DNA of 64,000 nucleotides from a virus (IMGVR_UViG_3300009034_000015:1-64000); one strand, 5' to 3'. Counted from the stretch's first letter, positions 24,075-32,277 are shown. Program-made: numbers and translations. The notes: generated from the letters alone by a model not told the origin.

Positions 24075-24244
24075 TAACAGCCACTTAAAGTTCTCATATT
24101 ATTATGATTAGCCTTAACTATTTTAGCATGCCTAATACAAAGATCTTCATAAATTTTATGATTTGGAAAGACTTTTACACTTCTCACATTTTTTCTTAGC
24201 TTACCACAAATATCACATTTTTTCATTTTTACTTTAGTCTTCAT
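24071..24244 (-). CDS. zinc-finger protein, 57 aa
   Basis: CDICGK near the start and CIRH in the second half form a C-x2-C ... C-x2-H site, typical of a treble-clef-like finger. Basic. AAGGAG lies 7 bases before the ATG. First recognisable gene after the noncoding kilobase. Confidence 0.55.
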   Translation of the reverse strand: MKTKVKMKKCDICGKLRKNVRSVKVFPNHKIYEDLCIRHAKIVKANHNNMRTLSGCY

Positions 24245-24266
24245 TTTATTCTCCTTTTAAATAGTT

Positions 24267-24325
24267 ATTAAAAACTCAGTTAAGCCCACTTTAAATAAAT
24301 AAAATGGACTTAATGAGGTTTTAAA
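24267..24325 (-). repeat. composite hairpin element 8, divergent
   Basis: Arms AAAACTC/GAGGTTTT flank an interrupted stem TTAAG-x-CCA-x-TTTA with TAAA-x-TGG-x-CTTAA. Sequence differs from other copies but the two-tier pairing is kept. Lies upstream of the 57-aa zinc protein gene. Confidence 0.6.
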
Positions 24326-24627
24326 AGAATAAACTCAGATTTACTCTTTTGGAGGTAATGGAGGTTATATTGTTCTTTACTTTAAATTATAGCCCACTTA
24401 TCTTTTTGGTTTCACTCTATCCACCCTCAAAGCTTTTATGGTAACTCCCGGTTAAAAACCTATGTTTACCACTAATAACTTCCCAGCTCCCGAATCCAAC
24501 CTCAGTTAATTCCTTGCTCTTTATTTCTTTTTAATTACCATCGCTAGAATAGCTAAGAAATAAAGCCAAGATAAGTTTCTTAAAATCTATTTTAAGAACC
24601 CTAGAGTGATTAAGCTTTTATAGCCCT
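24326..24627 (-). other. noncoding stretch, possible structured RNA
   Basis: About 300 bases without a convincing frame on the minus strand. It holds a nested stem at 24440-24470 (GGTAA, GGTT, AACC, TTACC) and a 9-bp stem TTCTTAAAA/TTTTAAGAA around TAGA near 24577-24598. In minus-strand sense it carries ACCTCC twice near 24345-24366, complementary to Shine-Dalgarno sequences. It is less AT-rich than the neighbouring intergenic DNA. Not recognised as tRNA, tmRNA or RNase P. Confidence 0.35.
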
Positions 24628-24783
24628 TTAACTTACCGCCAGCTTTAATGTTGCCGAGGTAGCAATAACCTCAGAATTAAAGCTCTCCTTCAGGCTATAA
24701 TGATAACCTACTCCGTTATGTAAAAGAACTAATAGAAGTATTATAAAAAAGCTCTTAATTTCTTTTTTAATTTCCCTCATCAT
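24628..24783 (-). CDS. possible small secreted/membrane peptide, 51 aa
   Basis: Double ATG start, basic head (MMREIKKEIK) followed by a hydrophobic run FFIILLLVLL and a polar tail, like a signal peptide or one-pass anchor. No clear ribosome site precedes the ATG, which lowers confidence. Lies between the candidate origin and the noncoding stretch. Confidence 0.35.
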   Translation of the reverse strand: MMREIKKEIKSFFIILLLVLLHNGVGYHYSLKESFNSEVIATSATLKLAVS

Positions 24784-24879
24784 ACTTTAATATATAAGCT
24801 AAAACTGTGCCAAAATTAGGATAAATAGGCAAAAACTCGTTTTAAGGCTATTTTATAAGGGATAATAGGGTTTTACTAT

Positions 24880-25180
24880 AAGTTATTTTTATAATATCTG
24901 ATTACAAAAATAGGTAATATTTACCTAATTTAAGCCTAAATTGTCAGTAGTTCTATAAACCCTTTATTTCATTAGGTTTTTTATGATTTTAAATTAGGTA
25001 AAAATTACCTATAAATTACAAAAAGTAATAGCCTTTTTCCTTAAAACACAGTTTATTAACTTTTAAGCCCCTTAAAATAATCAAAAATAATTAAAAAAAC
25101 TTTAATCTACCTTATCACAATTATATAATTATACTTAATTATATTATAATTATATTTAATTAAATATAATAAGCTCCATA
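24880..25180. other. candidate replication origin / operator region
   Basis: Contains two 17-base inverted repeats with the same arms, TAGGTAATATTTACCTA (24911-24927) and TAGGTAAAAATTACCTA (24995-25011), centres 84 bp apart. Some 110 bp further, 25119-25170 is all A/T except one C and ends in a perfect 22-bp palindrome (25149-25170), a natural unwinding region. No coding frame is present. Origin or repressor operator are both possible. Confidence 0.5.
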
Positions 25181-25274
25181 GATAGCTTATAAGGGCTTTT
25201 AGGCTATTAAGCCTTAACTTAACCTTTAATTTTAAAACTTAGCTATATCCCTACCTATCCTGGTTAGTAATTAG

Positions 25275-25320
25275 ATAATAAAAAAGCCCTAATATAAACT
25301 AATTATTAGGGCTTTTAAAA
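25275..25320 (-). terminator. intrinsic terminator
   Basis: Perfect 13-bp stem (25282-25294 with 25304-25316), 9-base loop, then U-rich sequence in minus-strand sense. Closes the 28.7-25.3 kb unit before the noncoding kilobase. Confidence 0.92.
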
Positions 25321-25338
25321 AGTAGGTTTAAGGTTTAT

Positions 25339-25944
25339 TTATTCTATTTTCTTTTTCCTTGCTGCTTTAACTAACTTTTGGATTATATCCTTATCTTTAC
25401 CTTTATAAACTGCTTCATAACTTTTAGGGTTTTTAATCTTCTTTACCCCTGGTAGTTTTATATAATGCCTAAACTTTATTTTACCATCTGGTTTAAGGCA
25501 AATAATATTCTTAGTTTCCTTTTTGTTTTTAAAAACTATATTATCATTTTCTTTTACTGTGTATTTTCTACCTTTCAATAATCTTTTTATAAAACTTAAA
25601 AAAGGAAACTTTTGTTCTAATTCTGCTTCTACTTTTAACTGCTCTTCGGTTAAATCTTGCAAACCCTTTTCTATCTCTTCAACAGTTTTGTCAGTTAGCT
25701 CTTTTTCCTCTGCGAATATAGCTCCACAATAAGGGCAATAATCTAAGTCTGGTATATCAAACTTGCAATTAGCACATCTAAAATAAAAAGAACCATATTT
25801 TTTAATAAGTTCTTTTTCTACTCTTTCAATACCATCTTCTAAGCCATGCCCTTTTAACTGGATTTTTATATAAGAAACTCCAGTTAATTTAGAAAGTCCT
25901 ACCTTTAACGATTCTACTGTAAGCTTGCCCCTATCTGGCTCCAT
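25339..25944 (-). CDS. zinc-ribbon protein, 201 aa
   Basis: CANCKFDIPDLDYCPYCGA (about residues 57-75) gives C-x2-C-x9-C-x2-C, a zinc ribbon, followed by a long Glu-rich helix and a basic beta-rich C-terminus. GGAG 9 bases upstream of the ATG. Possibly a transcription or nucleic-acid accessory factor; family unknown. Last gene of its transcript. Confidence 0.65.
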   Translation of the reverse strand: MEPDRGKLTVESLKVGLSKLTGVSYIKIQLKGHGLEDGIERVEKELIKKYGSFYFRCANCKFDIPDLDYCPYCGAIFAEEKELTDKTVEEIEKGLQDLTEEQLKVEAELEQKFPFLSFIKRLLKGRKYTVKENDNIVFKNKKETKNIICLKPDGKIKFRHYIKLPGVKKIKNPKSYEAVYKGKDKDIIQKLVKAARKKKIE

Positions 25945-26276
25945 TTCTTTTCTCCTTTCCTTTTTATTGGTTTAATTAACTTTTCGACTTCAATATAATT
26001 TTTAAGAAAATCAGGAAAATTATTTATATTTACTTCTCTTGGCTTAATTAAAAATTGACATCTTAAATTTTTTAAATTAGTTCCAAAAGATTTAGGGCAA
26101 TAAAGACATTTCTCAGGTAATTTTTCTGCCTTTCTACAAATAGAAATAATTAAATCAATTAAGAAAAATAATCTTTGTTTCTTAATTCTTAATCCAGAAA
26201 TCATACCAATCGATCCATCCCTTGGAACTATAAAAGGTTCTTTTCTTTTAGATTCTATAAATTCAAGTATATCCAT
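25914..26276 (-). CDS. hypothetical protein, 120 aa
   Basis: Contains KCLYCPKSFGTN with a third Cys ten residues on (LRCQF), a likely metal site, between helical segments. Overlaps the next gene by 31 bases. Function unknown. Confidence 0.55.
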   Translation of the reverse strand: MDILEFIESKRKEPFIVPRDGSIGMISGLRIKKQRLFFLIDLIISICRKAEKLPEKCLYCPKSFGTNLKNLRCQFLIKPREVNINNFPDFLKNYIEVEKLIKPIKRKGEKKWSQIGASLQ

Positions 26277-26290
26277 TAGTTACTCCTTTC

Positions 26291-26500
26291 TTAAAATTGA
26301 TTTATAAATTCTCTAAATTCATCTATTGTATCTAAAACTTTTATTTCTTTCTTTAAAAGCATTACAATACAATATTTATCTACTCCACAAGCTTCGCTTA
26401 TTTTTATTTCACAAAATCCTATTTTTTTCTTTAAAAGCCAAAGATTATTAAAAGCTTGTTTAACTTGATCATAAGTCATATATTTTTCATTATCACTCAT
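26291..26500 (-). CDS. small conserved protein, 69 aa (paralogue of 2444-2659)
   Basis: MTYDQVKQAFNNLWLLKKKI (from the second Met) aligns with the 71-aa protein at 2.4 kb, including the closing L-x-TI-x3-x-FI pattern. Overall alpha-beta-beta-alpha. Possibly a small regulator kept in two operons. Confidence 0.6.
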   Translation of the reverse strand: MSDNEKYMTYDQVKQAFNNLWLLKKKIGFCEIKISEACGVDKYCIVMLLKKEIKVLDTIDEFREFINQF

Positions 26501-26501
26501 T

Positions 26502-26741
26502 TTAAACTTCTTTCTTTTTAGAATTAAATATCATTACTAAAAAATTATTAAGCGATTTAGCTTCGCGAACATTTAAAAATGCTACTTGATAATATTCATC
26601 CATTCTATAATTACCACCTTTATCATCTTCAAAAACATCTACACTTCTTTCTTCATCTCTTTTAAGAATTTCAACTTCATTCTCATCAGAAACAAACATA
26701 TAGTTTTTTATAACAATAGTTTTCTTTTTTATTTTACTCAT
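26502..26741 (-). CDS. hypothetical protein, 79 aa
   Basis: Beta-rich, charged, with YYQVAFLNVREAKSLNNFL near the end, which recalls the last strand and helix of the 69-aa neighbour, so it may be a diverged relative. Coupled to its neighbours within a few bases. Confidence 0.5.
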   Translation of the reverse strand: MSKIKKKTIVIKNYMFVSDENEVEILKRDEERSVDVFEDDKGGNYRMDEYYQVAFLNVREAKSLNNFLVMIFNSKKKEV

Positions 26742-26744
26742 TAG

Positions 26745-27086
26745 TTACTCCTTCCTTTTTTTATTAAAATTTAGATACTTTTTAAAAAAATTATAAATAA
26801 CATCATTATATTCACCATATAATAAATAAACTGATTCACAGCAGAAGAACATAAGTAAATATAATAAAATCCCTCCAATAACTAATCTAAAAAGACCATG
26901 CAGGCTTAAAAACAATTCTTTAAGTAAATTAATTTGACCAAAGAAACCAAAGATTAATAATGTAAATAACATTAATCCAGTTATACAAGATAGTAAACTT
27001 GAAATTATTCCTTCGCCAAATATTTGCATAAATATATTTGGTTTTGGTGGAGGATTAAATTTAATTTTATTTTTCTCTTTTCTCAT
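26745..27086 (-). CDS. two-pass membrane protein, 113 aa
   Basis: Charged N-terminus, two hydrophobic helices (about 33-52 and 67-88, LLYLLMFFCC) and a basic cytoplasmic tail. No holin-specific motif. Located among early-type small genes, so host-membrane modulation or superinfection exclusion is possible. Confidence 0.55.
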   Translation of the reverse strand: MRKEKNKIKFNPPPKPNIFMQIFGEGIISSLLSCITGLMLFTLLIFGFFGQINLLKELFLSLHGLFRLVIGGILLYLLMFFCCESVYLLYGEYNDVIYNFFKKYLNFNKKRKE

Positions 27087-27087
27087 T

Positions 27088-27477
27088 TTAAACTCCTTTT
27101 AATTTAACTTCACAAGTTCCATTTTCAAAACACCTTACCCTTACTACATTATCTAAATTAAATTTATGTTTATTTGATTTATTATCAAGAATAAAATTCC
27201 ACATAGCCCACCATCGTTCTTTTTTCCAACCTAATTCCTTTCTCATCTCTTCTATAAAATCTAAGGTAATATCTCGTCCGTTCCGTCTCTTTTCTATTTC
27301 TTCAACAACATTATAAAATTGATGCCTTGTAAAACTTGTTATTTCTCTTCCTTGTTGTTTCTTAGGAACTTTATTTAAAATTTTTTTCATTAATAATGAT
27401 TTTAAAGTTCTTTCTTGCTGTTCTTGAAATATAACACCAAGAGTAGCCAAACTAACTAAAGTCTTTTCAGCATCCAT
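27088..27477 (-). CDS. hypothetical protein, 129 aa
   Basis: Helical, basic in the middle (KKQQGREITSFTRHQF), with WKKERWWAMWNF and a beta-rich C-terminus. Abuts the next gene. No family recognised. Confidence 0.55.
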   Translation of the reverse strand: MDAEKTLVSLATLGVIFQEQQERTLKSLLMKKILNKVPKKQQGREITSFTRHQFYNVVEEIEKRRNGRDITLDFIEEMRKELGWKKERWWAMWNFILDNKSNKHKFNLDNVVRVRCFENGTCEVKLKGV

Positions 27478-28044
27478 TTAAACTCCTTTCTTTTCTTTAT
27501 TAAAATCATTTTCCCAATCAATTGGGATTTTAAAAGTTTTTAACTCTTTACTGTGTTTTTTCTCTATTGCCCTAATTAAATGATTAAGATACCTAACATT
27601 AAAGAAAGTTCCAAACTTTTTAACATTCTTTAGAAATACTAATGAATGGTCATCATCCCATCCTGTTAGCGAACCAATAGTATTTCTTAATGTAATAAAA
27701 CTAATCTGATCTCCATTCCCCTTAGAAGCTCCGGGATAAATTATTTTATTAATTACCCTTAGTTCAAATATACCAATAAAGTCTCTTCTTTCATCAACTT
27801 CTATTAAACACCTTTTAAATCTTAATCCTTGCCATTTTGTAATACTTTTAACCCCTGGAGTTTCTTTAAGCTTTTCTTTTAAACTTTTAAAATTCCCTTT
27901 ATATCTACAATAATAATAACTGAACGGTGGTATAAACTTTTTCTTTTTAAACCTAACTTTCTTTTCTGTAATGTTATGTTTCTTAACTTTCTTCTTTTCT
28001 TCCTCTTGGAGTAACTTACTGAGTTCCCCTTGTAATGTTCTCAT
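27478..28044 (-). CDS. hypothetical protein, 188 aa
   Basis: Basic N-terminus, then an alpha/beta region (LIEVDERRDFIGIFELRVIN) and SFITLRNTIGSLTGWDDD. Overlaps the sigma-like gene by four bases. No catalytic motif I can name. Confidence 0.55.
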   Translation of the reverse strand: MRTLQGELSKLLQEEEKKKVKKHNITEKKVRFKKKKFIPPFSYYYCRYKGNFKSLKEKLKETPGVKSITKWQGLRFKRCLIEVDERRDFIGIFELRVINKIIYPGASKGNGDQISFITLRNTIGSLTGWDDDHSLVFLKNVKKFGTFFNVRYLNHLIRAIEKKHSKELKTFKIPIDWENDFNKEKKGV

Positions 28045-28706
28045 AATAACTCCCCTGCTCTATGTTTTGATTTTAGTTCTTTAAGTTCACGATTCACAAT
28101 TACGATAGCTGAATCTAAACTTTTTAAACCTTCTTTCTTTTTAATCGTTTTAGCTACCTCTTTTTGAAGTTTACCCTTAGCCATACCCTTAACTATAATT
28201 CTTTGCCTTTTAGTTAATTTAGGTATTATCTTTTCAATTAAATCATTTATTACTACCTTATCAATCTTTTCATCATTATCTATTAATAATTCCTCATCAG
28301 TGTCAGAAAATTCAGTTAATCTACTATTTATTCTTTTTTCTTTCTTTAAATAGACTTGAAGATAACTTCCAATATAATAACAGACAAATTTATCAACAGG
28401 CACAGCGGGAAGGGAATTATTATTATCAGGATGGAACTTTATTAGGTGAGATTGGAAAGCCCTTTCGTTTAAAGCTATTTTAGAACAGTAAGGGCAATAA
28501 AACAAAAAAGCTTTTATAGCATCTAATAAAAGTAATCTTGCTATATTTAAAACTTCTTCAAAATCAATAAAAAAATAAAATTTTTTAAAATGATTTACAG
28601 TAGCAATTAATATAGATTCTGCTTCTTTAATCACAGCATTTTGTAAATCAAGATTATTAGGGCTTAATTTATAATCTAATAGTAAAACCTTTAATTCCTT
28701 TTTCAT
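28041..28706 (-). CDS. sigma-70-like factor with inserted C2H2 finger
   Basis: 221 residues. Residues 45-66 (FIDFEEVLNIARLLLLDAIK) and 104-125 (KFVCYYIGSYLQVYLKK) resemble the two halves of sigma region 2. Between them sits a C2H2 finger, C71-x2-C74-x12-H87-x4-H92. The C-terminus (LTKRQRIIVKGMAKGKLQ, then a second helix) resembles region 4 with its helix-turn-helix. If right it would redirect host RNA polymerase to phage promoters. First gene of its unit. Confidence 0.6.
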   Translation of the reverse strand: MKKELKVLLLDYKLSPNNLDLQNAVIKEAESILIATVNHFKKFYFFIDFEEVLNIARLLLLDAIKAFLFYCPYCSKIALNERAFQSHLIKFHPDNNNSLPAVPVDKFVCYYIGSYLQVYLKKEKRINSRLTEFSDTDEELLIDNDEKIDKVVINDLIEKIIPKLTKRQRIIVKGMAKGKLQKEVAKTIKKKEGLKSLDSAIVIVNRELKELKSKHRAGELL

Positions 28707-28867
28707 TTTTTATAATTACTGATTAAGTTTTTTTATTATACTACTACCTATATAATAAAAAGTAAAACTTAATTAAGCTTATATAACTCAGGTTATTTAC
28801 TATTATATTTAATTAGATTTATTTAAAAAATCTTTTCTTATAAGTTTAGCTATTTTCTTTTAATAGC
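28707..28867 (-). promoter_or_regulatory. intergenic promoter/operator region
   Basis: 161 noncoding bases, almost all A/T. A 6-bp stem GCTATT/AATAGC (28849-28867) follows the primase stop but lacks a U tract. In sense orientation ATAGGTAGTAGTATAAT near 28738 combines the recurrent GGTAGTAG motif with a TATAAT-like box about 25 bases before the sigma-like gene. Confidence 0.45.
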
Positions 28868-29815
28868 TTACAATTGCTTTACTTTATAATTTACCCTAAT
28901 CTTTTGTTCTCTAAGATTAAATATATTATGTAGGTTTCTTTTAACTATCTGTTTTCTCAATTCATCCTGATTTAAACTGCCTGGGTCTTGTTTTAATCGT
29001 AAAAAATAAATATCACTAAATAAAGCATATTTTTTAGCTTGTTTTAAAAATAACAAGCCACCTTCATCTGGATCAGGGCAATAAAAAATCTTTTTAAACT
29101 GCCTTAGAATCCTTGCTTGTTTTTTAGAAACATAATTATTAAATAAACATAAGACATTTTTAAGCCCTATTCTTTCTAATGCTAGCATATCAAATAAACC
29201 TTCAACTAAAAATAAATAATTAACATTAAAATCAATAGAATCAAACGGAAATACTATATCTTTAATATTTGAATCTTTCGGATATAAATAGCGTTTCTTA
29301 CCTTTATAAATACTTCTTGCAGCAAAAGAGACTACTTTCTGTCTAATCTCAATAGGAATGATTATTCTACCTCTATAAAAGCCAGTTCTACAATAACCTA
29401 TTTTATATTTTAAAATCTGCTCATAAGTTAATTTTCTTTCTTTAACTAAATAATCTAAGAAAACATTAGGACTTGTTTGATTTAATGATCTAAAACTAAC
29501 AGGTAAATCATTAATATTAAATATTTTAATCTTTTCAAGCTGTTCTTTTTTAGTTGGTAAATAATAAGGTAAAGTAACAATAGTTTCATCCGAATCACAA
29601 AAATCATTTATTAAAGTTTGAATGTTACCAGCAGCATGGCATCCAAAACAAAAGAAAGTTCCAAAATTATCTTTCTTAATAGAAATAGAGAAACTTGGTT
29701 TCTCCTCTTGATGATAAGGGCAAACAGCCCATAAATCATTCCCTTTTTCAATTGGGTTAATTCCAATCTTAATTAAAAAATTTATTAATTCTTGTTTATT
29801 ACTAATCCTCATCAT
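28868..29815 (-). CDS. DnaG-like primase
   Basis: CHC2 zinc finger at the N-terminus (CPYHQEE ... FFCFGCH), then a Toprim domain with LFLVEGLFDMLALE and YCPDPDEGG supplying the acidic metal residues. About 315 residues: zinc and Toprim core, but no helicase-interaction domain. Start placed at the double ATG at 29815, overlapping the helicase stop; the longer frame reads through helicase sequence. Makes RNA primers with the DnaB-like helicase encoded upstream. Confidence 0.88.
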   Translation of the reverse strand: MMRISNKQELINFLIKIGINPIEKGNDLWAVCPYHQEEKPSFSISIKKDNFGTFFCFGCHAAGNIQTLINDFCDSDETIVTLPYYLPTKKEQLEKIKIFNINDLPVSFRSLNQTSPNVFLDYLVKERKLTYEQILKYKIGYCRTGFYRGRIIIPIEIRQKVVSFAARSIYKGKKRYLYPKDSNIKDIVFPFDSIDFNVNYLFLVEGLFDMLALERIGLKNVLCLFNNYVSKKQARILRQFKKIFYCPDPDEGGLLFLKQAKKYALFSDIYFLRLKQDPGSLNQDELRKQIVKRNLHNIFNLREQKIRVNYKVKQL

Positions 29816-31112
29816 CTTCACTTTTAGATGTAATAAGATTACCAATCTTAACCTTTGAAGAATCAAAGTTAAATTTAACTATTTTATTTGCTGCCCCTCT
29901 TCTTTGTTTCATAATAATTAATTCTAAAATATCATCTTCTATTTCAGGACAAAAATATTTTTCTCTATGCAAACCTATTATTAAATCTGCTTTTTCTTCA
30001 TAAGCTCCAGAGTTTTTTAACATCTCAAGCGTAGGTCGTTTAATAGTTTCTTTTTCTAATCCTCTTCGTATTTGAGCAGTTATTAAAACATGAGTATTTG
30101 TATCCTTAGCAATCTGTTGTAATTCTTTTAATCTATTTGAAATTGATTCTGTTTTTGCTTCTACATCTTTTAGATTTTCAAAAGCATCTAATATACAAAT
30201 ATCATAATCCTCTTTACTTAATAATAAATATAAATCATCTAAGGTTAAAAACGCTTGATCACAAGGAAAAAAATTATTAGTATCAAATATCTTCTTAATA
30301 GTATTATTTATTAAAATCTTTTCTGATTTATCTAATTCTTTAAAATTTTTAATTAAATCAAGTATTTCAATCTTAGTTAAATTAGAAACCATTAAATCTA
30401 AAAACAAAGTTACAGTATTTTCTAAGGGGCAAACTAAAACTTTATAATCATTAAAAATTAATGAGCAGACTAAATTAACAACAAAAGTAGTTTTACCCAT
30501 TGAAGGTCTACCACAAACGACTGAAATTTCTTTTCTCGCTAATCCCTCTGTTAAAAAATTATCTAAGCCAGTTAAATAAGTAGGTTTAAAAGCAGGTCGT
30601 TTAATTCGTAGTTTTAATTCATTTATATATATCTCTTTAAAATTTTGTTCTAAATCTTCCTCTGCGCTTTGTAAGGAAATATTTTTGACTCGCTCTGCTA
30701 ATGTAGCTATTTTATTTAAATTAATCTGTGGACTTGAAATACCCTGATTAAGTTTCTTTAATTCATTTTGTATTAATCTAAATTTAACCTTATCCTCTTT
30801 TAAAACTTTTATATGAAATTCAAGGTTTATATTCTTATCAAATAGTTCTTGAATTTCTCTTAGATATTTAATCCCACCATAATCTTCATTAAAAATTAAT
30901 TGGTTTAAAGTATCTTCATTATAAGCCATCTTTTTTTCAAATAATAACTTTAAACCTTTAAAAATAATTTTATGCCTATTAGCAATAAAATCAGTTTCTT
31001 TTAATTGCTTAATATAAAGTTTCCTTAATTTACCTGATTTAATTAAACCAGCAAGGATAACCTGTTCATTCTCAGTATTTACTTCAATATCTCTTTTTTC
31101 TTTCTTAGCCAT
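29802..31112 (-). CDS. DnaB-like replicative helicase
   Basis: 436 residues. DnaB N-terminal helical domain (EQVILAGLIKSGKL), linker, then RecA-like core with Walker A GRPSMGKTT (201-209), Walker B DICILDAFEN and the H4 motif HVLITAQIRRGLE. Unwinds DNA at the fork as a hexamer. Ends in an acidic tail that overlaps the primase start. Confidence 0.9.
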   Translation of the reverse strand: MAKKEKRDIEVNTENEQVILAGLIKSGKLRKLYIKQLKETDFIANRHKIIFKGLKLLFEKKMAYNEDTLNQLIFNEDYGGIKYLREIQELFDKNINLEFHIKVLKEDKVKFRLIQNELKKLNQGISSPQINLNKIATLAERVKNISLQSAEEDLEQNFKEIYINELKLRIKRPAFKPTYLTGLDNFLTEGLARKEISVVCGRPSMGKTTFVVNLVCSLIFNDYKVLVCPLENTVTLFLDLMVSNLTKIEILDLIKNFKELDKSEKILINNTIKKIFDTNNFFPCDQAFLTLDDLYLLLSKEDYDICILDAFENLKDVEAKTESISNRLKELQQIAKDTNTHVLITAQIRRGLEKETIKRPTLEMLKNSGAYEEKADLIIGLHREKYFCPEIEDDILELIIMKQRRGAANKIVKFNFDSSKVKIGNLITSKSEDDED

Positions 31113-31113
31113 A

Positions 31114-32277
31114 TTAATTTGCTTTCTTTATAAAAAATGGCATTAAATAATAAGTATATTTAAAATCTCTTAATTCAGATTCTTCTTCTTTAATTTTTTC
31201 CTTTATAACTACTACATCATTAAATTCAATCATTTTAAATATAACTTTCTTTGTTTTAATTACTTTTAAAAAATCAAGTAAATACTGATTAGTAAAACTA
31301 ATTTTAAACTTTTTACCAATATATTTAATCGGCAATGATTCTAATGCGTGTTGACCCTTTTCTTCATTATGAGCACCTAAACTTAAATTATTTTTAGTTA
31401 ATTCAAAATCAATTACATGGTAAAATTTACCTAAACGCTGTAAAGCAGAAATTAATCCTTCACGATTTATTATCATTACTTTTTGATTCTCTTTATTCGT
31501 AGGAACAATCTGTTTATAATCTGGAAAATTACCTTGAATTATTTTTACAATAAATCTTATTTTTCCTATTCTAAATAAAACAGATTCATATTTTTTAAGT
31601 AAACTAATTTTAACATTTTGTTCTTGATATTTACTTAAAATCTTTTTTAAACTTAATAAATCATTAGTCGGTAATATTAAGCCCTCTTTATCATTAATTA
31701 ATTTAGAAACTTTAATATCTTTAAAACGAATTAAATTAACACGATAACCATCAGTAGCAACTAATTTTAAATTAAATTTCTTTTTATCCCAAGTAAAATA
31801 AACCCCTTGTAAATGATGCCTATTTTCATCTTTTGAAGTAGCAAAAATTGTTTTATTAATTGCTTCTAACAATAAACTACTCTTAATTTCAAATAAATCT
31901 ATTAAATCTTTTTTAATATTTATAAAAACTGGATAATCATCAGCAGATATAGTAGATACAATATAGCTCTGATTATTAGAACTTAATTCTATATAATTAT
32001 CGTCTTTTATTCTAAAATGAATTTCCTTTCCTTCAATCCCTTTAACTACATTAAATAAATCTTTATAACATAAAGTTATTTCCCCTTCTCTCATTCTTTT
32101 TTCTTTTAATACAGTTTTAAAATAAACTTCTAAATTTGTTGCATAAATTCTTAGTTTATCATTTTTAGCTTTAAATAAAATATTACCTAAAATTGGTATT
32201 GTTATATTTTTAGGTATTATTCCCTGAATCAAACTTAAACTTTCTAATAGCTCTTCTTTATTTATTATAAATTCCAT
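31114..32277 (-). CDS. dnaN: DNA polymerase III beta sliding clamp
   Basis: 387 residues, full bacterial length with three repeated clamp folds. Recognisable: MEFIINKEELLESLSLIQGI, a central LVATDGYRVNLIRF (the DGHRL-like motif) and a C-terminal YYLMPFFIKK in place of the MPMRL end. Tethers the DnaE polymerase. Phage clamps of bacterial type are uncommon. No clamp loader gene is seen in the window. Confidence 0.92.
   Translation of the reverse strand: MEFIINKEELLESLSLIQGIIPKNITIPILGNILFKAKNDKLRIYATNLEVYFKTVLKEKRMREGEITLCYKDLFNVVKGIEGKEIHFRIKDDNYIELSSNNQSYIVSTISADDYPVFINIKKDLIDLFEIKSSLLLEAINKTIFATSKDENRHHLQGVYFTWDKKKFNLKLVATDGYRVNLIRFKDIKVSKLINDKEGLILPTNDLLSLKKILSKYQEQNVKISLLKKYESVLFRIGKIRFIVKIIQGNFPDYKQIVPTNKENQKVMIINREGLISALQRLGKFYHVIDFELTKNNLSLGAHNEEKGQHALESLPIKYIGKKFKISFTNQYLLDFLKVIKTKKVIFKMIEFNDVVVIKEKIKEEESELRDFKYTYYLMPFFIKKAN

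Noticed and set aside
20338-24325. Hairpin elements as ordinary terminators
   Set aside because: The stems are not followed by U runs and the elements lie between closely spaced genes with ribosome sites, unlike the clear terminators at 18.05, 25.28 and 34.74 kb.
24326-24627. tRNA or tmRNA in the noncoding stretch
   Set aside because: No cloverleaf with T-arm GTTCGANTC in the right place and no terminal acceptor pairing could be found on either strand.
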